DNA from: Rhodococcus pseudokoreensis
GTDB lineage: Bacteria; Actinomycetota; Actinomycetes; Mycobacteriales; Mycobacteriaceae
Direction: 5' to 3'
Assembly (NCBI RefSeq): GCF_017068395.1
Contig: NZ_CP070614.1
Span: 62,001-126,000, forward strand
Length of the DNA stretch: 64,000 bases
Part shown: positions 55,820 through 64,000 of the stretch, piece by piece
How the letters are laid out: each line of letters starts with the position of its first letter
Position numbering within the stretch: position 1 is the stretch's first letter
Translations under genes and position numbers: made by a program
Notes under the pieces: generated by a model
What the model was told of the DNA's origin: nothing
Databases searched by the model: none
The model's input: the letters and a program-made list of their open reading frames with translations, nothing else

Positions 55820-56478
55820 GGTTGATGCACTCCCTTTCGTGTTCTGCGCCGCGGACGCATCCGAGTCGACGCTGGTGCCCCCGGGGGGTTGTCTGCGGCC
55901 ACCGTCTGCTCTGCTCGGCGCGGATTGTGGTGGGTTTCCGGGAGATCCGTGGCCTCACGTGCCCGGCGATGAGACGCCGTTCCGTCATCGAGGTCACGGC
56001 TGGGGGAGCGATCAGAGGGGTGGTCATCGCGGACCCGATGGGGAAGTCGGGAGGTGAGGGCATCGAGTTCGGCGGAGTCGGTGCCGGTCAGGTTGCGGTG
56101 CATCGCCCGGGCGATCCTGGTGGCGTGGACGGTGGCGTGTGCGGCGATCGGATCATGAAACCTCTGCCCGACCGTGGTGGACCAGAGGGTGAGCCATCGT
56201 AGGAAGTGCCGTGCCTCGAGTCGCTGTCGGGTGTGGACGCTCCGGTGCACCCGCAGGGCGCTGCCCTGGTAGCGGCCGGCCCCGAACAGGACGGTCTCCC
56301 AGAAGTCGCACATGATCGGCAGGTGTGATTCGAGCCCCCTCTCGCGGATCTCGGCGAACGGGACGGCGAGGAGGTCGTCGACGAGCACGCGCCCGTAGAA
56401 CCGGCGGAGCACGTCCTCGATGTCGGCGCGAGTGGCCAGATCCGTGCGTGGGTGTTCGCCCGGTGTCAGTGCAGGCAT
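55816..56478 (-). CDS. Group III truncated haemoglobin with long basic C-terminal tail
   Basis: 220 residues from ATG 56478. IEDVLRRFYGRVLVDDLLAVPF, MCDFWETVLFGAGRYQGSALRVH and ARHFLRWLTLWSTTVGQRF fit group III globins; the proximal histidine is in RHFLRWL. The globin ends near residue 140, but the frame continues 80 more residues to a basic end (RMRPRRRTRKGVHQP). The tail could be a fusion, or read-through after a lost stop, since the downstream gene starts inside its stop. Role: NO/O2 binding. Confidence 0.8.
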   Translation of the reverse strand: MPALTPGEHPRTDLATRADIEDVLRRFYGRVLVDDLLAVPFAEIRERGLESHLPIMCDFWETVLFGAGRYQGSALRVHRSVHTRQRLEARHFLRWLTLWSTTVGQRFHDPIAAHATVHATRIARAMHRNLTGTDSAELDALTSRLPHRVRDDHPSDRSPSRDLDDGTASHRRAREATDLPETHHNPRRAEQTVAADNPPGAPASTRMRPRRRTRKGVHQP

Positions 56479-56912
56479 GAGGCCACCGCCCGAAACAGCT
56501 GGAAGATCAACGCGATCAGCAATGCGACCTTCGCCGCCTCCAGTCCGATGTACACCAGGTGCACCCTCGATCGTGGCAGGCTCTCGCCGGCGAGGATCCG
56601 GTCCGATCGTTTACTCAGGGGCGGGCGCACCACCGCGACCTGCACCACCAGCACCACCGTGACCAGCGCGAGCACCGTCAACGCGGTCGCGTCCGGTGGC
56701 GCGGCCACGCACGACGCCAACAACGCCAGTGCCAGAACCAATTCCACCGCATTGAGCGCGAAGAAGACCTTCCGGCCGATCCCGAGCCCGATGGCCAGGG
56801 TCACGCCCGGAGCCCGAAATTTGATCGGCGCCTCGAGAAACGAAATCGCCACCACCATCCCGAGCCAGAACACCGGCAGGATCAACTGCGTGTAGCGCGC
56901 CACCTCAGTCAT
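56466..56912 (-). CDS. Small four-helix membrane protein (intact paralogue of 31297-31721)
   Basis: 148 residues from ATG 56912, overlapping the globin start by 13 bases. Four hydrophobic segments; the loop SFLEAPIKFRAPGV after helix 1 and KRSDRILAGESLPRSRVHLVYIGLE before helix 4 are the conserved parts. Family not named. Its position between an oxidase subunit and a globin and its duplication elsewhere suggest a respiratory or NO-related role. Confidence 0.7.
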   Translation of the reverse strand: MTEVARYTQLILPVFWLGMVVAISFLEAPIKFRAPGVTLAIGLGIGRKVFFALNAVELVLALALLASCVAAPPDATALTVLALVTVVLVVQVAVVRPPLSKRSDRILAGESLPRSRVHLVYIGLEAAKVALLIALIFQLFRAVASCLH

Positions 56913-57101
56913 GGGCCACCCACCTTGCGAGGCCGGTTCGGGCTCGGGTTCGACGGACGGTGCCCGGTAGTCGGGTGCAGCAGTAGTCGTCCCGCGGGGT
57001 CGGCCGGTCGCCGCCGCTCACGGACCACGACCGTGCATGCACCGCAGCCGCATCGGCTTCGGGACACCGGAGTGAACTGTGGGAACGATCGGCGGTGTCA
57101 C

Positions 57102-58847
57102 TCATCGCCGGCCCGTTTCTCGCTCGGGTCCGGAGACTGTGCCCGCGGTGACCGTCACCGACTTGGGCCGTCGGCCGACGTACGTTTCGGCGCGCATCCG
57201 CTCGACCATGTGGGGGTAGTGCAGTTCGAACGCGGGGCGCTCGGAACGGATTCGGGGCAGCTCGGTGAAGTTGTGCCGCGGCGGGGGACAACTGGTGGCC
57301 CACTCGAGCGAGTTCCCGTAGCCCCAGGGGTCGTCGACCGTGACCACCTCGCCGTACCGGTAGGACTTGAAGACATTCCAGACGAACGGCAACACGGACC
57401 CGCCGAGGATGAACGAGCCGATCGTCGAGACGGTGTTGAGGGTGGTGAACCCGTCCGAGGGGAGGTAGTCGGCGTAGCGGCGGGGCATGCCTTCGGCGCC
57501 GAGCCAGTGTTGGACCAGGAAGGTGGTGTGGAAACCGATGAAGGTGGTCCAGAAGTGCCACCGGCCGAGGCGCTCGTCCATCAGCCTTCCGGTCATCTTC
57601 GGGAACCAGAAGTAGATGCCGGCGTAGGTGGCGAACACGATGGTCCCGAACAGCACGTAGTGGAAGTGCGCGACGAGGAAGTAGGAGTCGGTGACGTGGA
57701 AGTCCAGCGGCGGGCTCGCGAGTAACACGCCGGACAGGCCACCGAACAGAAAGGTCACCAGGAAACCGAGCGAGAACAGCATCGGTGTTTCGAAGGTGAG
57801 CTGCCCTTTCCACATGGTGCCGATCCAGTTGAAGAACTTCACCCCGGTGGGTATCGCGATGAAGAAGCTCATCAGTGAGAAGAACGGCAGCAGAACGGCG
57901 CCGGTGGCGAACATGTGGTGCGCCCACACCGCGGTCGACAGTGCGGCGATGGCGATGGTCGCGTAGACGAGGCCGGTGTAGCCGAAGAGCGGCTTGCGGC
58001 TGAAGACCGGGAAGATCTCCGAGACGATGCCGAAGAACGGGATCGCGACGATGTACACCTCGGGGTGCCCGAAGAACCAGAACAGGTGCTGCCAGAGCAG
58101 GGCGCCACCGGTGGCCGGATCGAACAGGTGCGCGCCCAGGTGCCGATCCACGAGCAGACCCAACAGCGCCGCGGTCAGAATCGGGAAGGCAATCAGTACC
58201 AGGATCATGGTGATGAAGATGTTCCAGGTGAAGATCGGCATCCGGAACATCGTCATCCCCGGGGCGCGCAGACAGATGACGGTGGTGATCATGTTGACGC
58301 CCCCGAGGATGGTGCCCACACCCGCCAACGCCAACCCCATGATCCACAGATCGCCGCCCACCCCCGGCGAATGCACCGCGCTGGTCAGGGGCGAATACCC
58401 GGTCCAGCCGAAGTCCGCCGCACCTCCCGGGGTGAGAAACCCGGACACGGTGATGATCGCCCCGAACAGATACAACCAGTAACTCAGCGCGTTCAACCGC
58501 GGGAACGCCACGTCGGGGGCGCCGATCTGCAGCGGCAGAATGTAGTTCGCGAACCCGAAGACGATCGGCGTCGCGTACAGCAACAACATGATGGTGCCGT
58601 GCATCGTGAACAGCTGGTTGTACTGCTCATTGGACAAGAACTGCAAACCCGGCACCGCCAGCTCGCCGCGGATCAGCAGGGCCATCAACCCGCCCACCAT
58701 GAAGAACGCGAACGAGGTGACCAGGTACATCAGACCCAGCATCTTGGGGTCGGTGGTCGTGGCGGCCTTGTAGAGAAACGATCCCTTGATCCCGCGCCGT
58801 GTCGGGTACGGCCGGACAGGGACGAGTTCGGAGACGACGGGAGTCAC
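57102..58847 (-). CDS. ctaD: Cytochrome c oxidase subunit I (aa3-type)
   Basis: 581 residues, normal length. The start ATG overlaps the fdxA stop (ATGA). Twelve helices are visible. Haem a and CuB ligands are present: [10 protein letters not shown] near residue 90, [22 protein letters not shown] and [18 protein letters not shown]. The subunits II-IV are not in the window, so this is an extra copy that may join an oxidase encoded elsewhere. Confidence 0.97.
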   Translation of the reverse strand: MTPVVSELVPVRPYPTRRGIKGSFLYKAATTTDPKMLGLMYLVTSFAFFMVGGLMALLIRGELAVPGLQFLSNEQYNQLFTMHGTIMLLLYATPIVFGFANYILPLQIGAPDVAFPRLNALSYWLYLFGAIITVSGFLTPGGAADFGWTGYSPLTSAVHSPGVGGDLWIMGLALAGVGTILGGVNMITTVICLRAPGMTMFRMPIFTWNIFITMILVLIAFPILTAALLGLLVDRHLGAHLFDPATGGALLWQHLFWFFGHPEVYIVAIPFFGIVSEIFPVFSRKPLFGYTGLVYATIAIAALSTAVWAHHMFATGAVLLPFFSLMSFFIAIPTGVKFFNWIGTMWKGQLTFETPMLFSLGFLVTFLFGGLSGVLLASPPLDFHVTDSYFLVAHFHYVLFGTIVFATYAGIYFWFPKMTGRLMDERLGRWHFWTTFIGFHTTFLVQHWLGAEGMPRRYADYLPSDGFTTLNTVSTIGSFILGGSVLPFVWNVFKSYRYGEVVTVDDPWGYGNSLEWATSCPPPRHNFTELPRIRSERPAFELHYPHMVERMRAETYVGRRPKSVTVTAGTVSGPERETGRR

Positions 58848-59230
58848 AATGCACCGTCACTGCAGCGGGATGCCTCGCCGGTAGCCGTGGGGTCCGAATG
58901 CGGATACCCACCCACCAACTCGGTGTCGGCGGGGACAGGGCCGAGCTTGCCTGCCCCTCCCGGCATCCCGAGCGCTGCACTCGCACCGGGGAGCGGACTG
59001 TGGAAGAACCGGGCGTTGTCGTCGATGAACGCTTCCCACTGGGAGGGCACGTCGGCCTCGTAGAAGATGGCCTCGACCGGGCAGACCGGCTCGCACGCAC
59101 CGCAGTCGATGCACTCGTCGGGGTGGATGTACAGCGAACGGCCGCCCTCGTAGATGCAGTCCACCGGGCATTCCTCGACGCAGGCCCGGTCCATCACATC
59201 GACACAGGGCTCTGCGATCACATAGGTCAT
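58844..59230 (-). CDS. fdxA: 7Fe ferredoxin FdxA
   Basis: 128 residues from ATG 59230, GGAGGTG upstream. [21 protein letters not shown] binds the 3Fe-4S cluster, and [17 protein letters not shown] the 4Fe-4S cluster. The typical FdxA ends near residue 106; here a ~20-residue serine/glycine-rich extension reaches into ctaD. FdxA is a classic DosR-regulon and redox-stress gene. It is divergent from a SufR-like regulator. Confidence 0.93.
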   Translation of the reverse strand: MTYVIAEPCVDVMDRACVEECPVDCIYEGGRSLYIHPDECIDCGACEPVCPVEAIFYEADVPSQWEAFIDDNARFFHSPLPGASAALGMPGGAGKLGPVPADTELVGGYPHSDPTATGEASRCSDGAL

Positions 59231-59261
59231 GGTCCACCTCCGGGGAGCTACCCCTTTTTTT

Positions 59262-59277
59262 GAGGAATCCCTTCCTC
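59262..59277. promoter_or_regulatory. Inverted repeat between fdxA and the SufR-like gene
   Basis: GAGGAA-TCCC-TTCCTC, perfect 6-bp arms, 32 bases from the fdxA start and 15 from the regulator start. A run of seven T (59255-59261) precedes it. Confidence 0.55.
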
Positions 59278-59291
59278 TAAAGTCATACAGT

Positions 59292-59987
59292 ATGGCGACA
59301 CAAAAAGGAACCGGTGCGGAGCGCGCCGGGACGCACGCGGTGCTGGCGTCGCGCAGGCGGGTCCAGTTGCTGGACGCTTTGCGGGCGAGTCCGACACCGA
59401 TGACCGTCGGTGAATTGGCGGCGCTGTGCGAGTTGCACGTGACCACCGTTCGCTTTCACCTCGACGGGTTGACCGGCGCCGGATTGGTCTCGGCCGAACC
59501 CGAGCGGCATCCGGCGCGCGGTCGTCCCCGTCAGCTCTACCGGGCGCTGGCCCCCCTCGGCCCGGGCCGCCGTGCCGATTCCGGGTACGAGCGGCTGGCC
59601 CGGGTGTTGGCGGCGCACTGGGCGGGTGCTGAGGACGACGACCCCGTGGGCCGGGCGGAGGCGGCCGGCCGGGCGTGGGCACTCGACGATCTCACCGACA
59701 CCCCCGGAGCTCCCCGATCGGTCGAGGACGCCGCGAGCACCATCACGATCCTGTTCGCGGAGATGGGATTCGATCCCGAACTCGAGGCGTCAGAAGACGA
59801 GATGCGGATCCGCTTGCATGCCTGCCCGTTCGAGTCGGTCGCCCGGCAGAGTCCGAATGTCGTGTGCGCACTGCATCTCGGGCTGTTGCGCGGCGTCCTG
59901 ACCCGGCTCGGCGCACCGGAAACCGAAAGCCAGCTCGTCCCGTGGGAAACTCCCCAGACCTGCGTCGCCCACCTGGCGCGACGCTAG
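59292..59987 (+). CDS. Second SufR-like Fe-S regulator
   Basis: 231 residues from ATG 59292. VQLLDALRASPTPMTVGELAALCELHVTTVRFHLDGLTGAGLV then ARGRPRQLY is a winged helix. CPFESVARQSPNVVC (C-x13-C) and a late cysteine (QTCVAHLARR) match the SufR cluster ligands. It is paralogous to 53879-54667 and probably controls the divergent fdxA-ctaD operon. Confidence 0.72.
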   Translation: MATQKGTGAERAGTHAVLASRRRVQLLDALRASPTPMTVGELAALCELHVTTVRFHLDGLTGAGLVSAEPERHPARGRPRQLYRALAPLGPGRRADSGYERLARVLAAHWAGAEDDDPVGRAEAAGRAWALDDLTDTPGAPRSVEDAASTITILFAEMGFDPELEASEDEMRIRLHACPFESVARQSPNVVCALHLGLLRGVLTRLGAPETESQLVPWETPQTCVAHLARR

Positions 59988-60047
59988 CCCGCCCGGTATA
60001 CCCGGCATCACCTCGATCGCGCACGGTGGGGTGCGGTGTGTCGGGAA

Positions 60048-60068
60048 AGGAGGAGGAGGAGGAGGAGG
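60048..60068 (+). repeat. (AGG)7 microsatellite in the ribosome-binding region of the DUF488 gene
   Basis: Seven AGG units end 10 bases before ATG 60079 and supply the Shine-Dalgarno sequence several times over. Slippage would change spacing and number of ribosome-binding sites. Confidence 0.75.
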
Positions 60069-60078
60069 TGAGTCGTCG

Positions 60079-60615
60079 ATGTTGCTGTCCGTGGGGCACG
60101 GCCGGCTCGGTCGGGAGGAATTGACGACGCTGCTGACCACGGCAGACGTCGACGCGGTGGTCGACATTCGCCGGTATCCCGGCAGTCGCCGCAATCCCGA
60201 CGTCGGCAGCGAGAGGATGACGCACTGGTTACCGGACGCCGGTATCGGCTATCGCTTGGAGCCGCGACTCGGCGGTCGCCGCCGCCTGCCGCCCGGGCAG
60301 CCGCGAGAGGACCCCTGGTGGCAGGTCGATCAGTTCGCCGCCTATGCCGCACACACCCGCACCACCGAGTTCGCCGCGGCACTGACCGAGCTGTTGGATC
60401 AGGCGGCACGGCAGAGAACGGCGATGATGTGCAGCGAGAGCGTGTGGTGGCGGTGCCACCGCCGGCTCGTCGCCGACGTCGCAGTTCTGTGCCGCAGGGT
60501 GAGTGTCGAGCACCTCATGCACGACGGCCGGTGCACCCCGCACCTCCCGGCAGCTGGCGCCCGGGTGCGGCCCGACGGTCAGGTGGTGTGGGACCGCCCC
60601 CGGGCGCCGTCCTGA
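60079..60615 (+). CDS. DUF488-family protein
   Basis: 178 residues from ATG 60079. SVGHGRLGREELTTLL, VVDIRRYPGSRRNPD, YRLEPRLGGRR and MMCSESVWWRCHRRLVADV are the DUF488 motifs; the conserved cysteine pair (C-S-E...C-H-R) is present. Function unknown, possibly an uncharacterised nucleic-acid or thiol enzyme. Confidence 0.8.
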   Translation: MLLSVGHGRLGREELTTLLTTADVDAVVDIRRYPGSRRNPDVGSERMTHWLPDAGIGYRLEPRLGGRRRLPPGQPREDPWWQVDQFAAYAAHTRTTEFAAALTELLDQAARQRTAMMCSESVWWRCHRRLVADVAVLCRRVSVEHLMHDGRCTPHLPAAGARVRPDGQVVWDRPRAPS

Positions 60616-60785
60616 CCGACGTGCATCAGGCGCGATGCCGCCAACGTCTCTGCTTCGTCCGCCGCGCAGTCCGCGAAGACTCGATGATGACGCCCGTCCG
60701 AGATGCACTCCGCGAGAATCTTGATGGCTGAACTGTCGAGCGCTCTACCGAACTTCCGTTTGAGCGCGGCTTCGACCGCGGTCAC
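60579..60785 (-). CDS. Small unknown protein, convergent with DUF488
   Basis: 68 residues from GTG 60785, preceded by AAGGGC. VEAALKRKFGRALDSSAIKILAECISDG looks like a real helix. Its end overlaps the DUF488 stop by about 37 bases on the opposite strand. No family recognised. Confidence 0.4.
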   Translation of the reverse strand: MTAVEAALKRKFGRALDSSAIKILAECISDGRHHRVFADCAADEAETLAASRLMHVGQDGARGRSHTT

Positions 60786-60897
60786 CGATTTGCCCTTCTG
60801 AGCGCGCTACACCGGTCACAGAGAGATTCCTGAGATCATAAGGCCATGCGGCTGTCGGGGGCGTGCTGATTTGTTGCGCAGCAAAGCGAGTCGCTGA

Positions 60898-61197
60898 TCA
60901 ACGTCGGTGCGTGATTGCTGTGTTTGATACACCGATATAGCGACCCCATTGCGCGGTGATCGCGGCGAGGCTTCCGCCCGGCTTGGGTGTCGACTCTGCA
61001 GTGCCCACCACGCGGGCCAATTCCCGTGCGAGCTGAAGTGGGCTCAGGTGGGTGCGCTGGGCGACGTCGATGATCTCATCGAAAGCCTGCCATCGTGAAC
61101 ATCCCTTCCAGTCCATGATGATTCGTTTGGCGAGGTCGAGGTCCCCGCGTGCGGTGGTGGGTACCGCGTTCGAGAAGAAGGGGTCTGGCATCGTCAT
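60898..61197 (-). CDS. ANTAR-domain protein
   Basis: 99 residues from ATG 61197, GGAGG upstream. LAKRIIMDWKGCSRWQAFDEIIDVAQRTHLSPLQLARELARVV is a divergent ANTAR RNA-binding domain, which normally prevents transcription termination. The expected receiver or GAF partner domain is absent, so this is a stand-alone ANTAR. Confidence 0.6.
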   Translation of the reverse strand: MTMPDPFFSNAVPTTARGDLDLAKRIIMDWKGCSRWQAFDEIIDVAQRTHLSPLQLARELARVVGTAESTPKPGGSLAAITAQWGRYIGVSNTAITHRR

Positions 61198-61834
61198 GAT
61201 TCCTCCATTCGAACGCCTTGCCGCTGTCGACGCCCATGACGAACGCCGAGGAACTTTCGATCCTGTTGCAGCGACATAAGAACACTCCCGCCTTGACCGC
61301 ATGGCAGCCAATACCTCCACCGGCGGCGACGCGATCTTGGACATTCGCGTGCGACGTGCCTCCGATGCCCCCATCCTACGCTGCCGGGGTGGAGCGATCG
61401 GCTAAGCCGACTTCGTGATCAGCGGTGGACGAATCGCAACGAGCAGTGGACTCCTCAGTGCCCCCGTGCAATCGAGCGGCAATGGAGTGATTCGCCCGGC
61501 AGCCGACCGGGAATTCCGTGGCCGATCCTCCGAGGATCACATCAACTTCCATCCGATGGAACACGTCGAATCGGCTGTCGCAGTCGACCGTTCCCTACGC
61601 CGGGTGGTTTACCCCGCGCCGGAGCGGTCCCGCAGGTATGACCCAGGCAGCAACCGTGTGAACGCCGGGCAGCGTCCGGATATTGTGAGTTTGCTTGTCG
61701 GCCGGAAGGTTAGAGTCGCATTCACCCACCCACACCTCATGTCGCCGGCATCAGCGTCACGCCTGTGAATGATCAGTCACGGTGAACGAATGCGGGATTC
61801 ACACACGACGACGTTGTAGCGCTCCATAGGTCGG
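61198..61834 (+). other. Region without a supported gene
   Basis: About 640 bases. A + frame at 61415-61768 (117 residues) has no ribosome-binding site and no recognisable motif. I do not annotate it. Confidence 0.3.
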
Positions 61835-62053
61835 TCAGAGCAGCCACATCGCCGCCCCGGACGCTGTTGTGGCGATGGTGCCGTGGAGCAGCAGCGTGAT
61901 TCCTGTTTTCGCCATTGTTTTTCGCGCCTGGTGCCGGGTTTGGTACGTCGCCGTCAACGGCCACTTATAGACGCGACCAGTGTCGTCGACAACCCACATC
62001 GACATCACACCGGTGCAGAGAACGGCGACGCCGGCCAGGAAGACGTAGATCAC
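61835..62053 (-). CDS. Small two-helix membrane protein
   Basis: 72 residues from GTG 62053, chosen for GGAAGGAGG upstream. IYVFLAGVAVLCTGVMSMWVV and TGITLLLHGTIATTASGAAMWLL are membrane helices joined by a basic loop (TYQTRHQARKTMAK). No family recognised. Confidence 0.6.
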   Translation of the reverse strand: MIYVFLAGVAVLCTGVMSMWVVDDTGRVYKWPLTATYQTRHQARKTMAKTGITLLLHGTIATTASGAAMWLL

Positions 62054-62974
62054 CGATGCACCTCCTTCCGCTCTGGGGGTGAGCACTACCCGTCTGGCGG
62101 CAATGAACACGGCGCCGCGGCTCATCGAACGCACACAAGCCCCGGTGAGCGACGTGCGTCAGCAGGCTGACTCGGCACGGCTCGCTCACGCAGGTCGAGT
62201 CAAGGCTCGAGGCAGTGCATGGCGGGGGCCGTTGCCCTTCCTCGACGCGCGTCGGCAATCACCGCCTCGACACTTTCCTCCAACCGCAATTGCACCTCGG
62301 GCGGGGGCATGCAAACGTTTCCGGTCCTTTTCACCCGCTTTTCTTCGATTCACTGAATTGATTGTCGAAACCCTTGAATGGTGCACTGCTTGTCGGCACG
62401 CAAAGCGGTGCGGCGACCCGATCGCGGAGCGATACACGTGTGCGCGCCGACGCTGATCGAAACTCAAAACTCACCGAATGCGTTCTCTCACTGGGCTGCA
62501 TAGGTTGCCAAGTGTGCGGCCGGGTTTGGTCATGTCAGGTCGCCCTTGTTGCTCTCGCACGGAGACCTCAGCGCCTGCGAACCACCGCCGACGACTCGAG
62601 CGCCTTGTCCCGCTTCTCCGCTCCTCCAGGCTCCGCGTCGGCTTCTCGAGGGCTTTACCCGAATTCTTCAGCCATTGTCGTTCCATATTCGAGATCGGCA
62701 ACCACAATCTGATGTCGACCATACGCAAAATAAAAGAAAAAGCCAGTCCGCGGCTCGTGAGCAACAACGGACGGTGCGCCGCTCACCGACGCATCTCGGT
62801 GCCGGGTCATCACACTGTCGTGCGCCCGTTGCTCATTCACGGTCCGGGGTCTGTTGGTTCGGGTCACCGACCATGCCCGTTTCGTCAGCAAGCGTGTTGA
62901 CCAGTCCGCGCGCGAACTCAACTCGAGGTGGCCATGCACGCGATCCAAGAAAGCGCTGGCAGCCGGTCCCGGTC
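62054..62974 (-). other. Region without a firmly supported gene
   Basis: About 0.9 kb of lower-GC DNA. A minus frame at 62471-62767 (98 residues, beginning LLTSRGLAFSFILRMVDIRLWL) is the best candidate but lacks a clear ribosome-binding site and has no recognised relatives. Confidence 0.3.
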
Positions 62975-63571
62975 TCAAGCGTTGACGCCGGCGAGTGCGA
63001 AGAATTCTTGGCGAGACCGAGGATCCTCCCGCAGGGCGCCCAGGAGAGTGGACGTGACGGTTGCCGATCCGACGGATTGGACCCCGCGCAGGGTCATGCA
63101 ACTGTGCTCGGCCTCGATGACCACCCCGACACCCCGAGGGTGCAGTTGTTCGGCGAGCCAGTCGGCGATCTGCTTGGTGAGCCGTTCCTGAAGTTGGGGT
63201 CGGCAGGCGAAGTGCTCCGCCACGCGGGCGAGCTTGGACAATCCGATGATGCGTTCACCGGGTAGGTACCCGATGTGGACGGTGCCGACGAAGGGCAACA
63301 GATGGTGCTCGCACACCGATCGCAGCGGAACGTTGCGGACCAGTATCAGCTCGTCGTACTCCTCGTCATTGGGGAAGGTGGTCAGATCGAAAGGGCGGGC
63401 GGTGAACAACTCGGCGTAGCCGTACGCCATGCGGCGGGGGGTGTCGCGCAGGCTTTCCGAGTCCAGGTCGATCCCGAGAGCTTCGAGGAACATGGCCGCC
63501 GCGTCTTCGGCAGCAGCCATGTCCCGGCCTGGCGCTTGGGGTAGAACGTGGAGTGTTGCGTGTGCAGGCAT
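62975..63571 (-). CDS. folE: GTP cyclohydrolase I
   Basis: 198 residues from ATG 63571, GGAAGGA upstream. VCEHHLLPFVGTVHIGYLP, RPQLQERLTKQIADWL, VIEAEHSCMTLRGV and SATVTSTLLGAL are the type I FolE signatures; zinc ligands are in CEHH and SCMTLRG. It makes 7,8-dihydroneopterin triphosphate for folate. Since a chromosome normally has one folE inside the folate operon, this may be an extra copy. Confidence 0.93.
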   Translation of the reverse strand: MPAHATLHVLPQAPGRDMAAAEDAAAMFLEALGIDLDSESLRDTPRRMAYGYAELFTARPFDLTTFPNDEEYDELILVRNVPLRSVCEHHLLPFVGTVHIGYLPGERIIGLSKLARVAEHFACRPQLQERLTKQIADWLAEQLHPRGVGVVIEAEHSCMTLRGVQSVGSATVTSTLLGALREDPRSRQEFFALAGVNA

Positions 63572-63696
63572 GCCGGTTCCTTCCGGGGAGACCTTGGGTG
63601 ACGTCCACCCCACGAAGCGGCTGCTCCGAGAGGTGGACGAATGAATTGTGTGAATTGTGCGCGACCGGAAATGGTCTGGATGCGCGGCGGTACCGG

Positions 63697-64000
63697 CTAG
63701 GCGGTGCGCAAATTCGGGGCCACCACGGTGCGCCGGTGCCAGGCCGGGTCGTACACGTAGGCCAACCGGCCGAGGGTGAGGGCGGCGAGCATCAGTCCGA
63801 AGTCGCGCAGTGCGACGTCGTAGAAGCCCGGGTAGGTCAGCAGGTTGATCACGATTCCGGCGAGCCAGGCGGCGACGATGTAGGCCGCATATCGTGGTTT
63901 GATCGCGACGGCGATACCGGCGACGATTTCGATCACTCCGACGACCAGCATGGTCTGGTGCGCGCTGAACGGACTGAGGTCGACGATCCACGGCGCCAGG
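63697..64000 (-). CDS. DoxX-like membrane protein, 5' end outside the window
   Basis: The frame is open at the right edge; 100 residues are visible. Helices: MLVVGVIEIVAGIAVAI, YAAYIVAAWLAGIVINLLTYP and VALRDFGLMLAALTLGRLAYVYD. The pattern (V-E-I-V-A-G near a proline-rich start, D-F-G-L before the last helix) resembles DoxX-type small membrane proteins. The end is complete at stop 63697. Family call is tentative. Confidence 0.55.
   Translation of the reverse strand, partial: LAPWIVDLSPFSAHQTMLVVGVIEIVAGIAVAIKPRYAAYIVAAWLAGIVINLLTYPGFYDVALRDFGLMLAALTLGRLAYVYDPAWHRRTVVAPNLRTA

Noticed and set aside
61415..61768. 117-residue + frame
   Set aside because: No ribosome-binding site, no recognisable motif, composition like surrounding non-coding DNA.

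Overview
The window is a high-GC actinobacterial sequence, most likely from a Rhodococcus or close relative. Signs are GTG/TTG starts, ATGA-type overlaps, actinobacterial DUF families (DUF1876, DUF3052, DUF5313, DUF5994, DUF952), DosR-regulon-type proteins and nocardioform-style nar and ctaD genes. Csf (type IV CRISPR) genes, a toxin-antitoxin pair, insertion-sequence remnants and many decayed duplicates suggest a megaplasmid or a plastic chromosomal island. I saw no rRNA or convincing tRNA gene.

Layout. 1-1,969: three overlapping type IV CRISPR-Cas genes (end of a csf1-like gene, csf2, csf3) with no CRISPR array. 2,479-7,723: a + strand cassette of MoxR AAA ATPase, metallopeptidase-like/VWA protein, two unrecognised proteins and an SF1-type helicase. 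8,609-9,169: a small HTH-like protein, then repeat-rich non-coding DNA. 10,323-14,873: an XPB-like helicase-associated protein and an unusual RNB ribonuclease with two dsRNA-binding domains. 15,200-16,709: a Phd/RelE-type toxin-antitoxin pair and small unknowns. 17,094-19,294: an HA-domain repeat protein, an oxidoreductase remnant, a DUF3052 gene and a small unknown.

19,460-27,449: narK-narGHJI, a complete nitrate import and respiratory nitrate reductase operon. 29,470-31,165: nsrR-hmp for NO sensing and detoxification. 27,600-35,100 is otherwise a graveyard: oleate hydratase, CDP-alcohol phosphatidyltransferase, a small membrane protein, universal stress proteins, a ctaD fragment and a PPOX gene are broken, while two PPOX flavoproteins and a cupin are intact. 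35,274-38,375: DUF5313 and a SulP transporter, then a pckG fragment. 38,791-42,603: dosS (broken), dosR (intact) and two DosR-regulon-like membrane proteins. 42,950-49,275: GTP-type PEP carboxykinase, a malic-enzyme-like protein, an ArsR regulator, a small membrane protein, beta-carbonic anhydrase and MarR, bracketed by IS110- and IS701-type remnants. 49,338-51,071: an intact IS1634-type element. 52,278-54,667: DUF5994, a small alarmone synthetase and a divergent SufR-like Fe-S regulator. 55,002-59,230: a minus-strand run fdxA-ctaD-membrane protein-truncated haemoglobin-DUF1876-DUF952, with a second SufR-like regulator divergent from fdxA. 60,079-64,000: DUF488, an ANTAR protein, small proteins, folE and a DoxX-like end fragment.

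How it fits together. The right two thirds look like a low-oxygen / nitrogen-oxide survival island: nitrate respiration, NO detoxification, DosR-type hypoxia signalling, an oxidase subunit, truncated haemoglobin, 7Fe ferredoxin and stringent-response signalling. Embedded in it is an inorganic-carbon/C4 module (SulP, carbonic anhydrase, PEPCK, malic-like enzyme), part of which shares a palindromic operator with the ArsR gene's own upstream region. All family calls come from reading translated sequence by eye; no database search was run.
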